The translations under genes and the position numbers were made by a program. A DNA stretch of 64,000 bases from an uncultured Eubacteriales bacterium (GTDB lineage: Bacteria; Bacillota; Clostridia; Oscillospirales; UMGS1783). The number at the start of each line of letters is the position of its first letter. The stretch's first letter is position 1. Location of the stretch: contig CAKSHC010000009.1 of the NCBI GenBank assembly GCA_934456365.1, positions 18,979 to 82,978 on the forward strand. Reading direction: 5' to 3'. This document shows, one piece after another, positions 24,650 to 31,725 of this stretch. The notes under the pieces are model-generated. The model was not told the DNA's origin. It searched no databases and worked only from the letters and a program-made list of their open reading frames with translations.

Positions 24650-25567
24650 ATGAAATCAAGAGCCAAAACAGCCCGGAAATGGATCCTTTTCTGGACGCTT
24701 TTTATCGGAATCGGTGCCTTGGGCGGCACGGCGATGATGCTTTTCGACCCTGCCGGAGAAACCACGGGCATGGCCGGTCTGATTCCCTTCTTTCAGGTTC
24801 TCCCTCTGGCCGACCGGCTTTTTCAGAATCTGATTTTTTCCGGGATCGCTCTTTTGATCGTCAATGGGCTTACCAACCTGACCGCTGCCGCGCTGATCTT
24901 TCGAAAAAAGCGAAGCGGGCTTTTTCTCGGCGGCCTTTTCGGAATCACGCTGATGCTCTGGATCGTGATTCAGTTTATCATTTTCCCGCCCAATTTCATG
25001 TCTACCGCCTATTTCTTCTTCGGTTTTTTCCAGGCGATTGCGGGATTTTCGGCCTGGATTTTTGACCGGCAGGAGGCCTTTTCCGTTTCCCCCTCCGATT
25101 ATCCCAACATCGGGCAGGATCCGCAGCGGCTGGTTGTGTTTTTCTCGCGGATGGGATATTCCAAAAAGATCACCCTGGAAGAGGCCAACCGCACGGGCGC
25201 CGCGCTGTATGAGATCCAAACACCCGAAAAAACCGACGGCACGCTCGGCTTTCTCTGGTGCGGGCGCTTCGGGATGCACCGCTGGGCCATGCCCATCGAG
25301 CCGCTGCCCGAAAATCTTTCCTCCTACCGGCATGTCACCCTTTGCGCGCCCATCTGGGTTTTCGCTCTTTGCTCGCCCATGCGGGCCTTCTGCCGGGCCG
25401 CCCGCGGCCAGATCCGCGAGGCCGATCTGATCACCCTGCACCACACCCGCGCCCGCTACCGCAATGCGCGCCGGGAGGTGGAGGAGCTTTTGGGGCTTTC
25501 CCTGACCGGCTACCGCAGCCTTTGCTGCCATTGCGGAAAAATCCTTTCCGAGCAGAAGGAAAAATAA
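24650..25567 (+). CDS. Membrane-anchored flavodoxin-like protein
   Basis: A 305-residue fusion. The first 170 residues have about four hydrophobic segments (e.g. WILFWTLFIGIGALGG, LFLGGLFGITLMLW, YFFFGFFQAIAGF). The C-terminal half is flavodoxin-like: RLVVFFSRMGYSKKITLEEA (FMN phosphate loop replaced by SRMGYSKK), LCAPIWVFALCSPMRAFCR, and a Cys-rich tail CCHCG. The loop matches the flavodoxin pattern T/S-x-T-G-x only loosely, so FMN binding is a prediction. The ATG at 24650 follows AAAAAAAGGAGC. The likely role is electron transfer at the membrane. Confidence 0.65.
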   Translation: MKSRAKTARKWILFWTLFIGIGALGGTAMMLFDPAGETTGMAGLIPFFQVLPLADRLFQNLIFSGIALLIVNGLTNLTAAALIFRKKRSGLFLGGLFGITLMLWIVIQFIIFPPNFMSTAYFFFGFFQAIAGFSAWIFDRQEAFSVSPSDYPNIGQDPQRLVVFFSRMGYSKKITLEEANRTGAALYEIQTPEKTDGTLGFLWCGRFGMHRWAMPIEPLPENLSSYRHVTLCAPIWVFALCSPMRAFCRAARGQIREADLITLHHTRARYRNARREVEELLGLSLTGYRSLCCHCGKILSEQKEK

Positions 25568-25604
25568 CTCTATTTTTGAAATGAAAATTCAAAAGCGAAC
25601 AAAT

Positions 25605-25634
25605 AAAAGCCCCTGCAACTGTGCAGGAGCTTTT
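25605..25634. terminator. Terminator between flavodoxin-like gene and AT-rich gene
   Basis: Arms of about 13 bases with one G-T mismatch, A- and T-rich flanks, shared by the two convergent genes. Confidence 0.65.
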
Positions 25635-25662
25635 ATAATAATGGAGAAAATTCTGATTTTCT

Positions 25663-26256
25663 TCAATAAGAAACCTTGTTTTTCATTTCTTTATCCATCT
25701 GATAAAGATACCGATCCAGCATCTCAAAAGGGATATCAGGATTCAGATTTTGTTCTTTATAGTATGCCACACAGTCTTTCAAATACTTCGTATAATCTTG
25801 CGGTGACGGGGCGCTTGGCATTTCTTTTTTATTAATCACACGATAAGCCCGCTGGTCCATAATTAAATACGTGGATGGATGGAAAAAGTGCAATATCGTA
25901 CTTGCCATTGGAATTTTAATTCCTTGGCAAACCAGCATCCGACGCACAATCTCTTCTGTTTTTTGCGCCCACTCATCCGGAAAAGAATCCATCTCTGCAA
26001 TTTTCACATTTTCCAAATTCCAGATATCGTTCAAAAGCTCTTTATCATTCCCAAAAGACACCTGCCGGTTCACTTTCCATAGAACAATTTCATTCACAAT
26101 ATCGTTAAGACTGCCTTCATGCAAACCATAATCTTTAATTCGATTTTCAATATCTTTTGAATCCAGGTAGTGCCAACTATCCAAAATTTCTTTTGGGGAT
26201 TTCTTTATCTTCTCATACTTATAGTCTATTTCGCTCGCTCTTGTTTGTTTTGACAC
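25663..26256 (-). CDS. Hypothetical protein with helix-hairpin-helix-like segment, AT-rich
   Basis: A 197-residue protein of markedly different base composition from its neighbours (AT-rich, Lys and Ile rich). PMASTILHFFHPSTYLIMDQRAYRVI resembles the part of HhH-GPD/OGG-like DNA glycosylases around the catalytic aspartate (PxAS..L.......ID.Ra.R), so an N-glycosylase-like fold is possible, but no [4Fe-4S] or KxD-type residues can be proven. It lies between a terminator and the tRNA cluster, next to palindromic repeats, suggesting a horizontally acquired insert. Confidence 0.55.
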   Translation of the reverse strand: MSKQTRASEIDYKYEKIKKSPKEILDSWHYLDSKDIENRIKDYGLHEGSLNDIVNEIVLWKVNRQVSFGNDKELLNDIWNLENVKIAEMDSFPDEWAQKTEEIVRRMLVCQGIKIPMASTILHFFHPSTYLIMDQRAYRVINKKEMPSAPSPQDYTKYLKDCVAYYKEQNLNPDIPFEMLDRYLYQMDKEMKNKVSY

Positions 26257-26329
26257 TTTTTGCCCACCCCTTTTTATTCATCCTTTTTTCCATTGGGTTG
26301 CGCCCACGCAAAAATAAGCGATATGCCGA

Positions 26330-26486
26330 GTTGTGCTCGACGTGATTTTTTCGCTGGCGCAAAAGTGATACTGTGCCTGTGGATCAGTGGCATTCTATCC
26401 ACCATTATACTTGTGAATCGCCCTTACACTCGCGAAGCGAATATCACTGTGCAGCAATATCATTCGCCGCAAGGCGAATTTCATTG
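26330..26486. repeat. AT-rich palindromic remnants beside the tRNA cluster
   Basis: Contains short inverted repeats such as TTCGCC-GCA-AGGCGAA (26463-26477) and CTCGCGAAGCGAATATC. No reading frame of substance is visible from 26257 to 26486. It may be a remnant of a mobile element or a folded RNA; a full inspection against repeat families was not possible. Confidence 0.4.
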
Positions 26487-26519
26487 AAAAAGACCAAGCC
26501 ACAAGGACTTGGTCTTTTT
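26487..26519 (-). terminator. Terminator of the five-tRNA cluster
   Basis: Perfect 12-base arms (26487-26498 and 26508-26519) directly after tRNA-Cys, with T-tract on both ends. Confidence 0.85.
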
Positions 26520-26520
26520 C

Positions 26521-26595
26521 TGGAGGCGCCACCCGGATTTGAACCGGGGCATAAGGGTTTTGCAGACCCTTGCCTTACCACTTGGCTATAGCGCC
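26521..26595 (-). tRNA. tRNA-Cys(GCA)
   Basis: 75 bases; acceptor GGCGCTA pairs with the 3' side TGGCGCC, encoded CCA present, anticodon loop CTGCAAA gives GCA. Confidence 0.95.
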
Positions 26596-26638
26596 TTATG
26601 AACACGCGCTCACAGAATAGCCGTGAGCGCGTGAATTC

Positions 26639-26714
26639 TGGAGCGGATTACGAGGCTCGAACTCGCTACCTCCACCTTGGCAAGGTGGCGCTCTACCGGA
26701 TGAGCTAAATCCGC
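26639..26714 (-). tRNA. tRNA-Gly(GCC)
   Basis: 76 bases with encoded CCA; anticodon stem CCACC/GGTGG encloses TTGCCAA, anticodon GCC. Confidence 0.95.
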
Positions 26715-26718
26715 ATGT

Positions 26719-26794
26719 TGGTGCCTTCGGTCGGAATCGAACCAACGACACGGGGATTTTCAGTCCCCTGCTCTACCAACTGAGCTACGAAGGC
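26719..26794 (-). tRNA. tRNA-Phe(GAA)
   Basis: 76 bases with encoded CCA; anticodon loop CTGAAAA gives GAA. Confidence 0.95.
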
Positions 26795-26840
26795 AAGGAC
26801 ATTTTTGCCGTTCGGCAAAGAAAATCCCGAAAAGGACAAG

Positions 26841-26917
26841 TGGCGACTCCGATGGGACTCGAACCCACGACCTCTGCCGTGACAGGGCAGCGTTCTAACC
26901 AACTGAACTACGGAGCC
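26841..26917 (-). tRNA. tRNA-Asp(GTC)
   Basis: 77 bases with encoded CCA; anticodon stem CTGCC/GGCAG encloses CTGTCAC, anticodon GTC. Confidence 0.95.
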
Positions 26918-26926
26918 AGATAAAAA

Positions 26927-27002
26927 TGGTGGGAACTACAGGGCTCGAACCTGTGACCCTCTGCTTGTAAGGCAGATGCTCTCCCAGCTGAGCTAAGCTC
27001 CC
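26927..27002 (-). tRNA. tRNA-Val(TAC)
   Basis: 76 bases with encoded CCA; anticodon loop TTACAAG gives TAC. First tRNA of the cluster to be transcribed. Confidence 0.95.
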
Positions 27003-27035
27003 GAACCCCGGGCCGCCTCTCTTGACGGCTTCGTT

Positions 27036-27065
27036 ATTATACAATGGACGGGGTTGATTTGTCAA
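27036..27065 (-). promoter_or_regulatory. Promoter of the tRNA cluster
   Basis: Minus strand perfect TTGACA (27060-27065), 18-base spacer, perfect TATAAT (27036-27041), about 34 bases before tRNA-Val. Confidence 0.8.
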
Positions 27066-27132
27066 GGCCTTTTTTCAAACTTTTTGGAAAAATCCGAGAA
27101 AGCCCGAAAAACCCTTGCGGCGCCTCGCTTTT

Positions 27133-27483
27133 TTATTCCAAAGGCGCGCCGCAGCGGCCGCAGAATTCGTTGTCCCGACGGTTGACCGCCGTGCAATGCG
27201 GGCAGAATTTTTCGCCGCGGGCCTGGGCATAGGCGCTTTTCAGGGCGGCATATTCTTCCTTCATGGCGTCCAGCACGCCGGCCTGATTTTCGGTTTCGGC
27301 GTCAAACTGCGCGCGGGCGCGCTCGACCTGCTTTTTGCCGATCTCGGCATAGACGCGGTTCATTTCGCGCTCCAGGTCCTTGATCCGAATGACCAGCCGG
27401 CCTTCCTCCCAAAGCCCGACGGCTTTCTGGCCGACGGTTTGCGCCGTGGCGCTGATGACTTGAGGAATGTCTTCCATCTTCAT
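27133..27483 (-). CDS. Zinc-ribbon protein
   Basis: A 116-residue protein. The first 75 residues are helical and charged (coiled-coil-like AEIGKKQVERARAQ); the C-terminus is a zinc ribbon CPHCTAVNRRDNEFCGRCG (CxxC...CxxC). The ATG at 27483 follows AGGAGGCGG. Similar small proteins are frequent in Clostridia; function unknown. Confidence 0.8.
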   Translation of the reverse strand: MKMEDIPQVISATAQTVGQKAVGLWEEGRLVIRIKDLEREMNRVYAEIGKKQVERARAQFDAETENQAGVLDAMKEEYAALKSAYAQARGEKFCPHCTAVNRRDNEFCGRCGAPLE

Positions 27484-27536
27484 AGCATCCGCCTCCTTCT
27501 TTATTTCTATTAGTATACCATTTTTCTTTCTTCGAT

Positions 27537-28922
27537 TCAATCCCCCAGCGCTTTTTCCAGCGCGGCGATCTTTTCCTTCGGATCGGCGGGGATATACTCA
27601 TAGGGATATTTGGGAGAATGGACGCGAACGGGATCCCCCTTTCCGATGATCTTGCTCGAAGAGCCGGCGCCTGCGCCCAGGACGGTGGCCAGATCGTCCA
27701 TCATCAGGATATTGTAGAGGCTGGGGGTGGCGCCTTTCTCCCAGCCGGTATTTTCCAGCGCGGCGACGGCCTGTTTCTGCTTATAGACGTAATAGGGGGC
27801 GTAGCCGGCTTCCGAAAGGGCGCGGATGGAAAAATCGATCATGCGGGACGCCTCGCGCGCCTGCGGGGCGAAGGCTCTCTGCGTTTTCAGGTCGCTCCCC
27901 TGCTTCTGACAGAGGGCGTGGACGGTGATATTCTCCGCGCCGTGGGCGATGAGGGCTTTTAAGGAGGCCGAGAAGCTTTCCAGCGAATCGCCCGCAAGTC
28001 CGGCGATCAGGTCGCAGTTGACGGCCTGAAAACCGGCTTTTTGAGCAGCCTCGAAGGCCTGCCAGAACTGCTCGGCGGTATGGGCGCGGCCGATGGAGCG
28101 CAAAACGGAATCGTTGAGCGTTTGCGGATTGACGCAGACCCGCCCGGCTCCCATTTCGCGGGCGGCGGCGAGCTTTTCGTGGGTGATGGCGTCGGGCCGG
28201 CCGAGCTCCACCGTGAATTCCGGCCGGTGGCTCAGATCGAAGCTTTCCCGCAGCACCCGACCGAGGGCGGCGAGCTGATCGGGCGACAAAACAGCGGGGG
28301 TGCCGCCGCCGATATAGAGCGAGGCCGCGCGCAGCCCCCGGCGCTCAAAGAGCGCGCCGAGCAGGCGCAGCTCCCTCTCGAGCGCCTCGAGATACTCCGG
28401 GAGGCGGGCCAGCATTTTTTCGCCCGCGCCCGAGATAAAGGAGCAATAGCGGCAGCGGGTGGGGCAAAACGGGATCGAAACATAAAGAGAAACCTCCCTC
28501 TCTCCGCGGGGGAGGGCGATCGACTCCCGTTCCTTTAAGATGGCTTCGCAAAGCTCGGCCTTGGAAGGCGCGGCATGGTAGGCGCGGCAAAAGGCCTCGG
28601 TCGAGCCGAGGCGGGCAAACTCCTTGGCGGGGCGGATGCCGGTGAAGACGCCCCAATCGGGGGTAAACCCCGTGAAGCGGCAGGCGGCCTCAAAAAAGGA
28701 TTCCTTCACGGCCTGGCGCAGAGAATCCTTATCCGATCCCGCGAGCGGAGCAAAGGCTTCCTCGCTCCTTTCGGAATCCTCGATGCGGGTGCGGCAGCCG
28801 GCCGGTTCCAAAACGCTGAAAACGCGCGGTTCCCCTTCGCGAAAGGAGGCGCCGGGAAAGAAGGCCCCGGCGATGCTTTGGAGGTCGTAGAGCCGGTTAT
28901 GGCCGGTCAGGGAGAGGATCAT
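27537..28922 (-). CDS. hemZ: HemZ-type radical-SAM coproporphyrinogen dehydrogenase
   Basis: A 461-residue oxygen-independent coproporphyrinogen III oxidase-like radical-SAM enzyme. The cluster motif CPTRCRYCSF (CxxxCxxC) is central (about residue 170), followed by LYIGGGTPAVLSPDQL, VELGRPDAIT and VNPQTLNDSVLRSIGRAHT. The N-terminal 150 residues are the extra domain that distinguishes HemZ from HemN. The ATG at 28922 overlaps the MBL gene as ATGA. The long frame reaching 29582 is antisense noise upstream of this start. It is the last gene of the recJ-rel-MBL-hemZ run. Confidence 0.93.
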   Translation of the reverse strand: MILSLTGHNRLYDLQSIAGAFFPGASFREGEPRVFSVLEPAGCRTRIEDSERSEEAFAPLAGSDKDSLRQAVKESFFEAACRFTGFTPDWGVFTGIRPAKEFARLGSTEAFCRAYHAAPSKAELCEAILKERESIALPRGEREVSLYVSIPFCPTRCRYCSFISGAGEKMLARLPEYLEALERELRLLGALFERRGLRAASLYIGGGTPAVLSPDQLAALGRVLRESFDLSHRPEFTVELGRPDAITHEKLAAAREMGAGRVCVNPQTLNDSVLRSIGRAHTAEQFWQAFEAAQKAGFQAVNCDLIAGLAGDSLESFSASLKALIAHGAENITVHALCQKQGSDLKTQRAFAPQAREASRMIDFSIRALSEAGYAPYYVYKQKQAVAALENTGWEKGATPSLYNILMMDDLATVLGAGAGSSSKIIGKGDPVRVHSPKYPYEYIPADPKEKIAALEKALGD

Positions 28923-29560
28923 AGCGATTCCCTCAAAAAGGGATTGAAACGCTTTTCCCGGGCCATATCGGTCGGGTCGCCGTGGCCGGGGCAGACGGCG
29001 AGCGAATCGGCAAGCGAGGCGACCATCCGGAGCGTGGCGGGCATTTTTTCGGGCAGGCTTTCGGGGAAATCGGTGCGCCCGACGGCGCCGCGCATGAGCG
29101 TGTCGCCCGTAAAGACGGCGGACTCGGTTAAAAACAGCACGCTTCCGGGGGTATGCCCGGGGGCGGCGACGACGCGGAAGCACAGCTCGCCCACCCGGAT
29201 CTCCTCGCCGTCGGAAAAGAGGTGGTCGGGGCGGCGGTAGGCGGCGCGGATCAGCTCGGAGGCCTTGGGCTCGAAGACATAGCGGTCGATGGCGCCGCCG
29301 CGCTCCCACAGGGGCTGGTCGGCCCGGCTCATCCAAAGCTCGGCGCCGGTTTGCTCGCAGACGGCGCGGGCGGCGAAGGTATGGTCGTAGTGGCCGTGGG
29401 TGCACAAAACGGCGCGCACGGCGGCTCCTTTTTCGCGGATCTTTTCCAAAAGGAATTCGGGATGGAAGCCGGGGTCGATCAGGACGGCTTCGTTTTTCGC
29501 ATCGCGCACCAGATAGCAGTTGGTCAGCAGGGGGCCGACGGGATAGCGGTCGATCAGCAT
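28919..29560 (-). CDS. MBL-fold metallo-hydrolase (glyoxalase II-like)
   Basis: A 213-residue metallo-beta-lactamase-fold hydrolase. Metal ligands: THGHYDH, PGHTPGS and VFTGDTLMRG, then CPGHGDPT. The length and lack of a glyoxalase C-terminal domain suggest a general thioester or phosphoester hydrolase. Found next to rel in many Firmicutes. Start ATG 29560 overlaps the rel stop (TGATG). Confidence 0.88.
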   Translation of the reverse strand: MLIDRYPVGPLLTNCYLVRDAKNEAVLIDPGFHPEFLLEKIREKGAAVRAVLCTHGHYDHTFAARAVCEQTGAELWMSRADQPLWERGGAIDRYVFEPKASELIRAAYRRPDHLFSDGEEIRVGELCFRVVAAPGHTPGSVLFLTESAVFTGDTLMRGAVGRTDFPESLPEKMPATLRMVASLADSLAVCPGHGDPTDMAREKRFNPFLRESL

Positions 29561-31725
29561 CAGTTGACTCCTCTCGTAACATCGATCACATTCGGGATAC
29601 GGCGCAATCTTGCGACGACCGATTCCAGGTGGCCGAGGCTTTTGATATCGATGGTGACCGACAGGGCGACCTCGCCCTCCTTGAGCTCGCGGGCGGTGAG
29701 CCGGTGGATCATCACATGGAGCCCGGCGAGGGCGGTGGTGACGTCGGCGGCGAGGCCGATGCGGTTGGTGGCGTGGATATTGAGGGTGGCGGCGAACCAC
29801 TTATCGTCGAACCCATTCCAGCTGACCTTCACAAGGCGGGCGCGGCCCTCGTCGTCCTGGATCAGGGATTTCACGTTGGGGCAATCGGCCTTATGAACCG
29901 ACACGCCATAGCCGCGGGTGATGAAGCCGATAATCTCGTCGCCGGGGAGGGGGTTGCAGCAATGGGAGAGCTTGACGAGGCAATTATCCAGCCCTTCGAC
30001 GATGACGCCGCCCGAGGCGCGGGAGGGGGGAACGGTGCCGTCGAGGCTGCGGATCTCCTCGGGGGGAGGGGCGGTGAGGGCTCGATACTTATCGATGAGG
30101 CGGGGCATGATCTTGCTGATGAGCAGGCCGCCGTAGCCCAGGGTGGCGTAGAGCTCCTCGAAGTCTTTGATGGTGAAGCGCTCGCAGACGGCGGCGAGGA
30201 GCTTATCGTGGAGCTCGCCGCTGAGGGGAATGCCGTTTTTGCGCAGCTCGCGGTCCAGCTCGTCTTTGCCTTTGGCGATGTTTTCCTCGCGCTTTTCCTT
30301 TTTGAAATACTGGCGGATCTTGGCGCGGGCGGAATTGGTGCGCACGATATTGAGCCAGTCGCGTGAGGGGCCTTTCTGGGAATCGGTGGTGAGGATCTCG
30401 ACGATATCGCCGTTGTTGAGCGTGTACGACAGCTCGACGATTTTTCCGTTGACCTTGGCGCCGGTCATGTGGTTGCCGACGGCGGTATGGATGCTGTAGG
30501 CGAAATCGATGGGGTTGGAGCCGGCGGGCAGGTTGACGACCTCGCCTTTGGGGGTAAAGACGAAGACCTGGTCGGAGAAGAGGTTGACCTTGAGGTCCTG
30601 GAGGAAGTCTTCGTTATCGGCATGCTCGCTTTGCTCCTCGAGGAGGCTGCGGATGAGCTCGAGCTTGGCGTCGATGGAAGAAGCGCCGGTGACGCCGCCC
30701 TTATATTTCCAGTGCGCGGCGATACCGAACTCGGCGACGCGGTGCATTTCCCAGGTGCGGATCTGCACCTCGAAGGGGATGCCCTCGCGGGAGAGGACGA
30801 CGGTATGGAGCGACTGGTACATATTGGGCTTGGGCATGGAAATATAGTCCTTAAACCGGCCGGGGAGGGGGGTGAAGATATCGTGGATGATGCCGAGGAC
30901 GTTGTAGCAATCGGGCACGGTATCGACGATGACGCGGACGGCGAAGAGGTCGTAGATCTCCTCGAAGGACTGGTTTTTCGTGTACATTTTATTGTACACG
31001 CTATAGATCTGCTTGATGCGGGAATCGATGCTGTAGTGGATATGGCTTTCCTCAAAGCGCTGGCTCATTTTTTCCTTGATGGTTTTGAGGGTTTGCTCGC
31101 CTTTTTCGCGCACGGCGCTGATTTTTTTCTCGATTTCGGCGTAGCCGACGGGGTCGAGGTAGGAAAGGGCGATATCCTGCAGCTCGGCCTTGATGCGCTG
31201 CATACCGAGGCGATCGGCGAGGGGGGCGAAGATCTGCATGGTTTCGAAGGAGATCTCGCGCTGCTTGGCCTCGGATTTGGAGGAGAGGGTGCGCATATTA
31301 TGGAGCCGGTCGGCGAGCTTGATGAGGATGACGCGGATATCGCGCACCATCGCCAACAGCATTTTGCGCAGATTTTCGGCCTGCTCGTCTTCCTCGGTTG
31401 TATAGTTGATGCGGCTGAGCTTACTGAGGCCTTCGACGATCAGGAGCACGTCGGGGCCGAATTCCTTTTTGATGACGGCGGGCTCGAGGTCGGTATCCTC
31501 GAGGGTGTCGTGCAAAAGGGCGGCGACGACGGTATCGGTGTCGCATTCCATGCCCACCAGAATCAGCGCGACGGCGACGGGGTGGGAGATATAGGGCTCG
31601 CCGGAATCGCGCTTCTGGTCGCCGTGGTACTGGAGGGCGATGTCATAAGCGCGCAGAATTTTTTCCTGATCCAGTTGATCGCCGCGGGTGGAGATGCCGG
31701 CGAGGAGTTGCTCTTTATAGTCCAT
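29560..31725 (-). CDS. relA: Bifunctional (p)ppGpp synthetase/hydrolase
   Basis: A 721-residue Rel protein. Domains: HD hydrolase (HPVAVALILVGMECDTDTVVAALLHDTLEDT), synthetase (SMPKPNMYQSLHTVV with RADRLHNMRTL-like and SRIKQIYSVYNKM before it), TGS (VFTPKGEVVNLPAGSNPIDFAYSIHTAVG), zinc-finger helical part and ACT (ALSVTIDIKSLGHLESVVARL). Both catalytic halves look intact. The ATG at 31725 is preferred to that at 31731 because the AAGGA spacing is better. Overlaps the recJ end; co-transcribed with recJ, MBL and hemZ, a conserved Clostridia layout. Confidence 0.97.
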   Translation of the reverse strand: MDYKEQLLAGISTRGDQLDQEKILRAYDIALQYHGDQKRDSGEPYISHPVAVALILVGMECDTDTVVAALLHDTLEDTDLEPAVIKKEFGPDVLLIVEGLSKLSRINYTTEEDEQAENLRKMLLAMVRDIRVILIKLADRLHNMRTLSSKSEAKQREISFETMQIFAPLADRLGMQRIKAELQDIALSYLDPVGYAEIEKKISAVREKGEQTLKTIKEKMSQRFEESHIHYSIDSRIKQIYSVYNKMYTKNQSFEEIYDLFAVRVIVDTVPDCYNVLGIIHDIFTPLPGRFKDYISMPKPNMYQSLHTVVLSREGIPFEVQIRTWEMHRVAEFGIAAHWKYKGGVTGASSIDAKLELIRSLLEEQSEHADNEDFLQDLKVNLFSDQVFVFTPKGEVVNLPAGSNPIDFAYSIHTAVGNHMTGAKVNGKIVELSYTLNNGDIVEILTTDSQKGPSRDWLNIVRTNSARAKIRQYFKKEKREENIAKGKDELDRELRKNGIPLSGELHDKLLAAVCERFTIKDFEELYATLGYGGLLISKIMPRLIDKYRALTAPPPEEIRSLDGTVPPSRASGGVIVEGLDNCLVKLSHCCNPLPGDEIIGFITRGYGVSVHKADCPNVKSLIQDDEGRARLVKVSWNGFDDKWFAATLNIHATNRIGLAADVTTALAGLHVMIHRLTARELKEGEVALSVTIDIKSLGHLESVVARLRRIPNVIDVTRGVN

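Noticed and set aside
26257..26520. CRISPR array in the repeat-like region
   Set aside because: The short inverted repeats are not evenly spaced or identical, and no cas gene is near.
26705..26902. Open frame across tRNA-Phe and tRNA-Asp
   Set aside because: It translates the tRNA genes; the cloverleaves explain the sequence.
24000..27100. Replication origin at the strand-bias switch
   Set aside because: No dnaA, dnaN or DnaA-box cluster was seen; inversion or assembly join are at least as likely, so it is kept only as a finding.
29561..31500. Plus-strand frames opposite rel (up to 471 codons)
   Set aside because: Asp/Gly/Val-rich mirror frames of rel; no motif.
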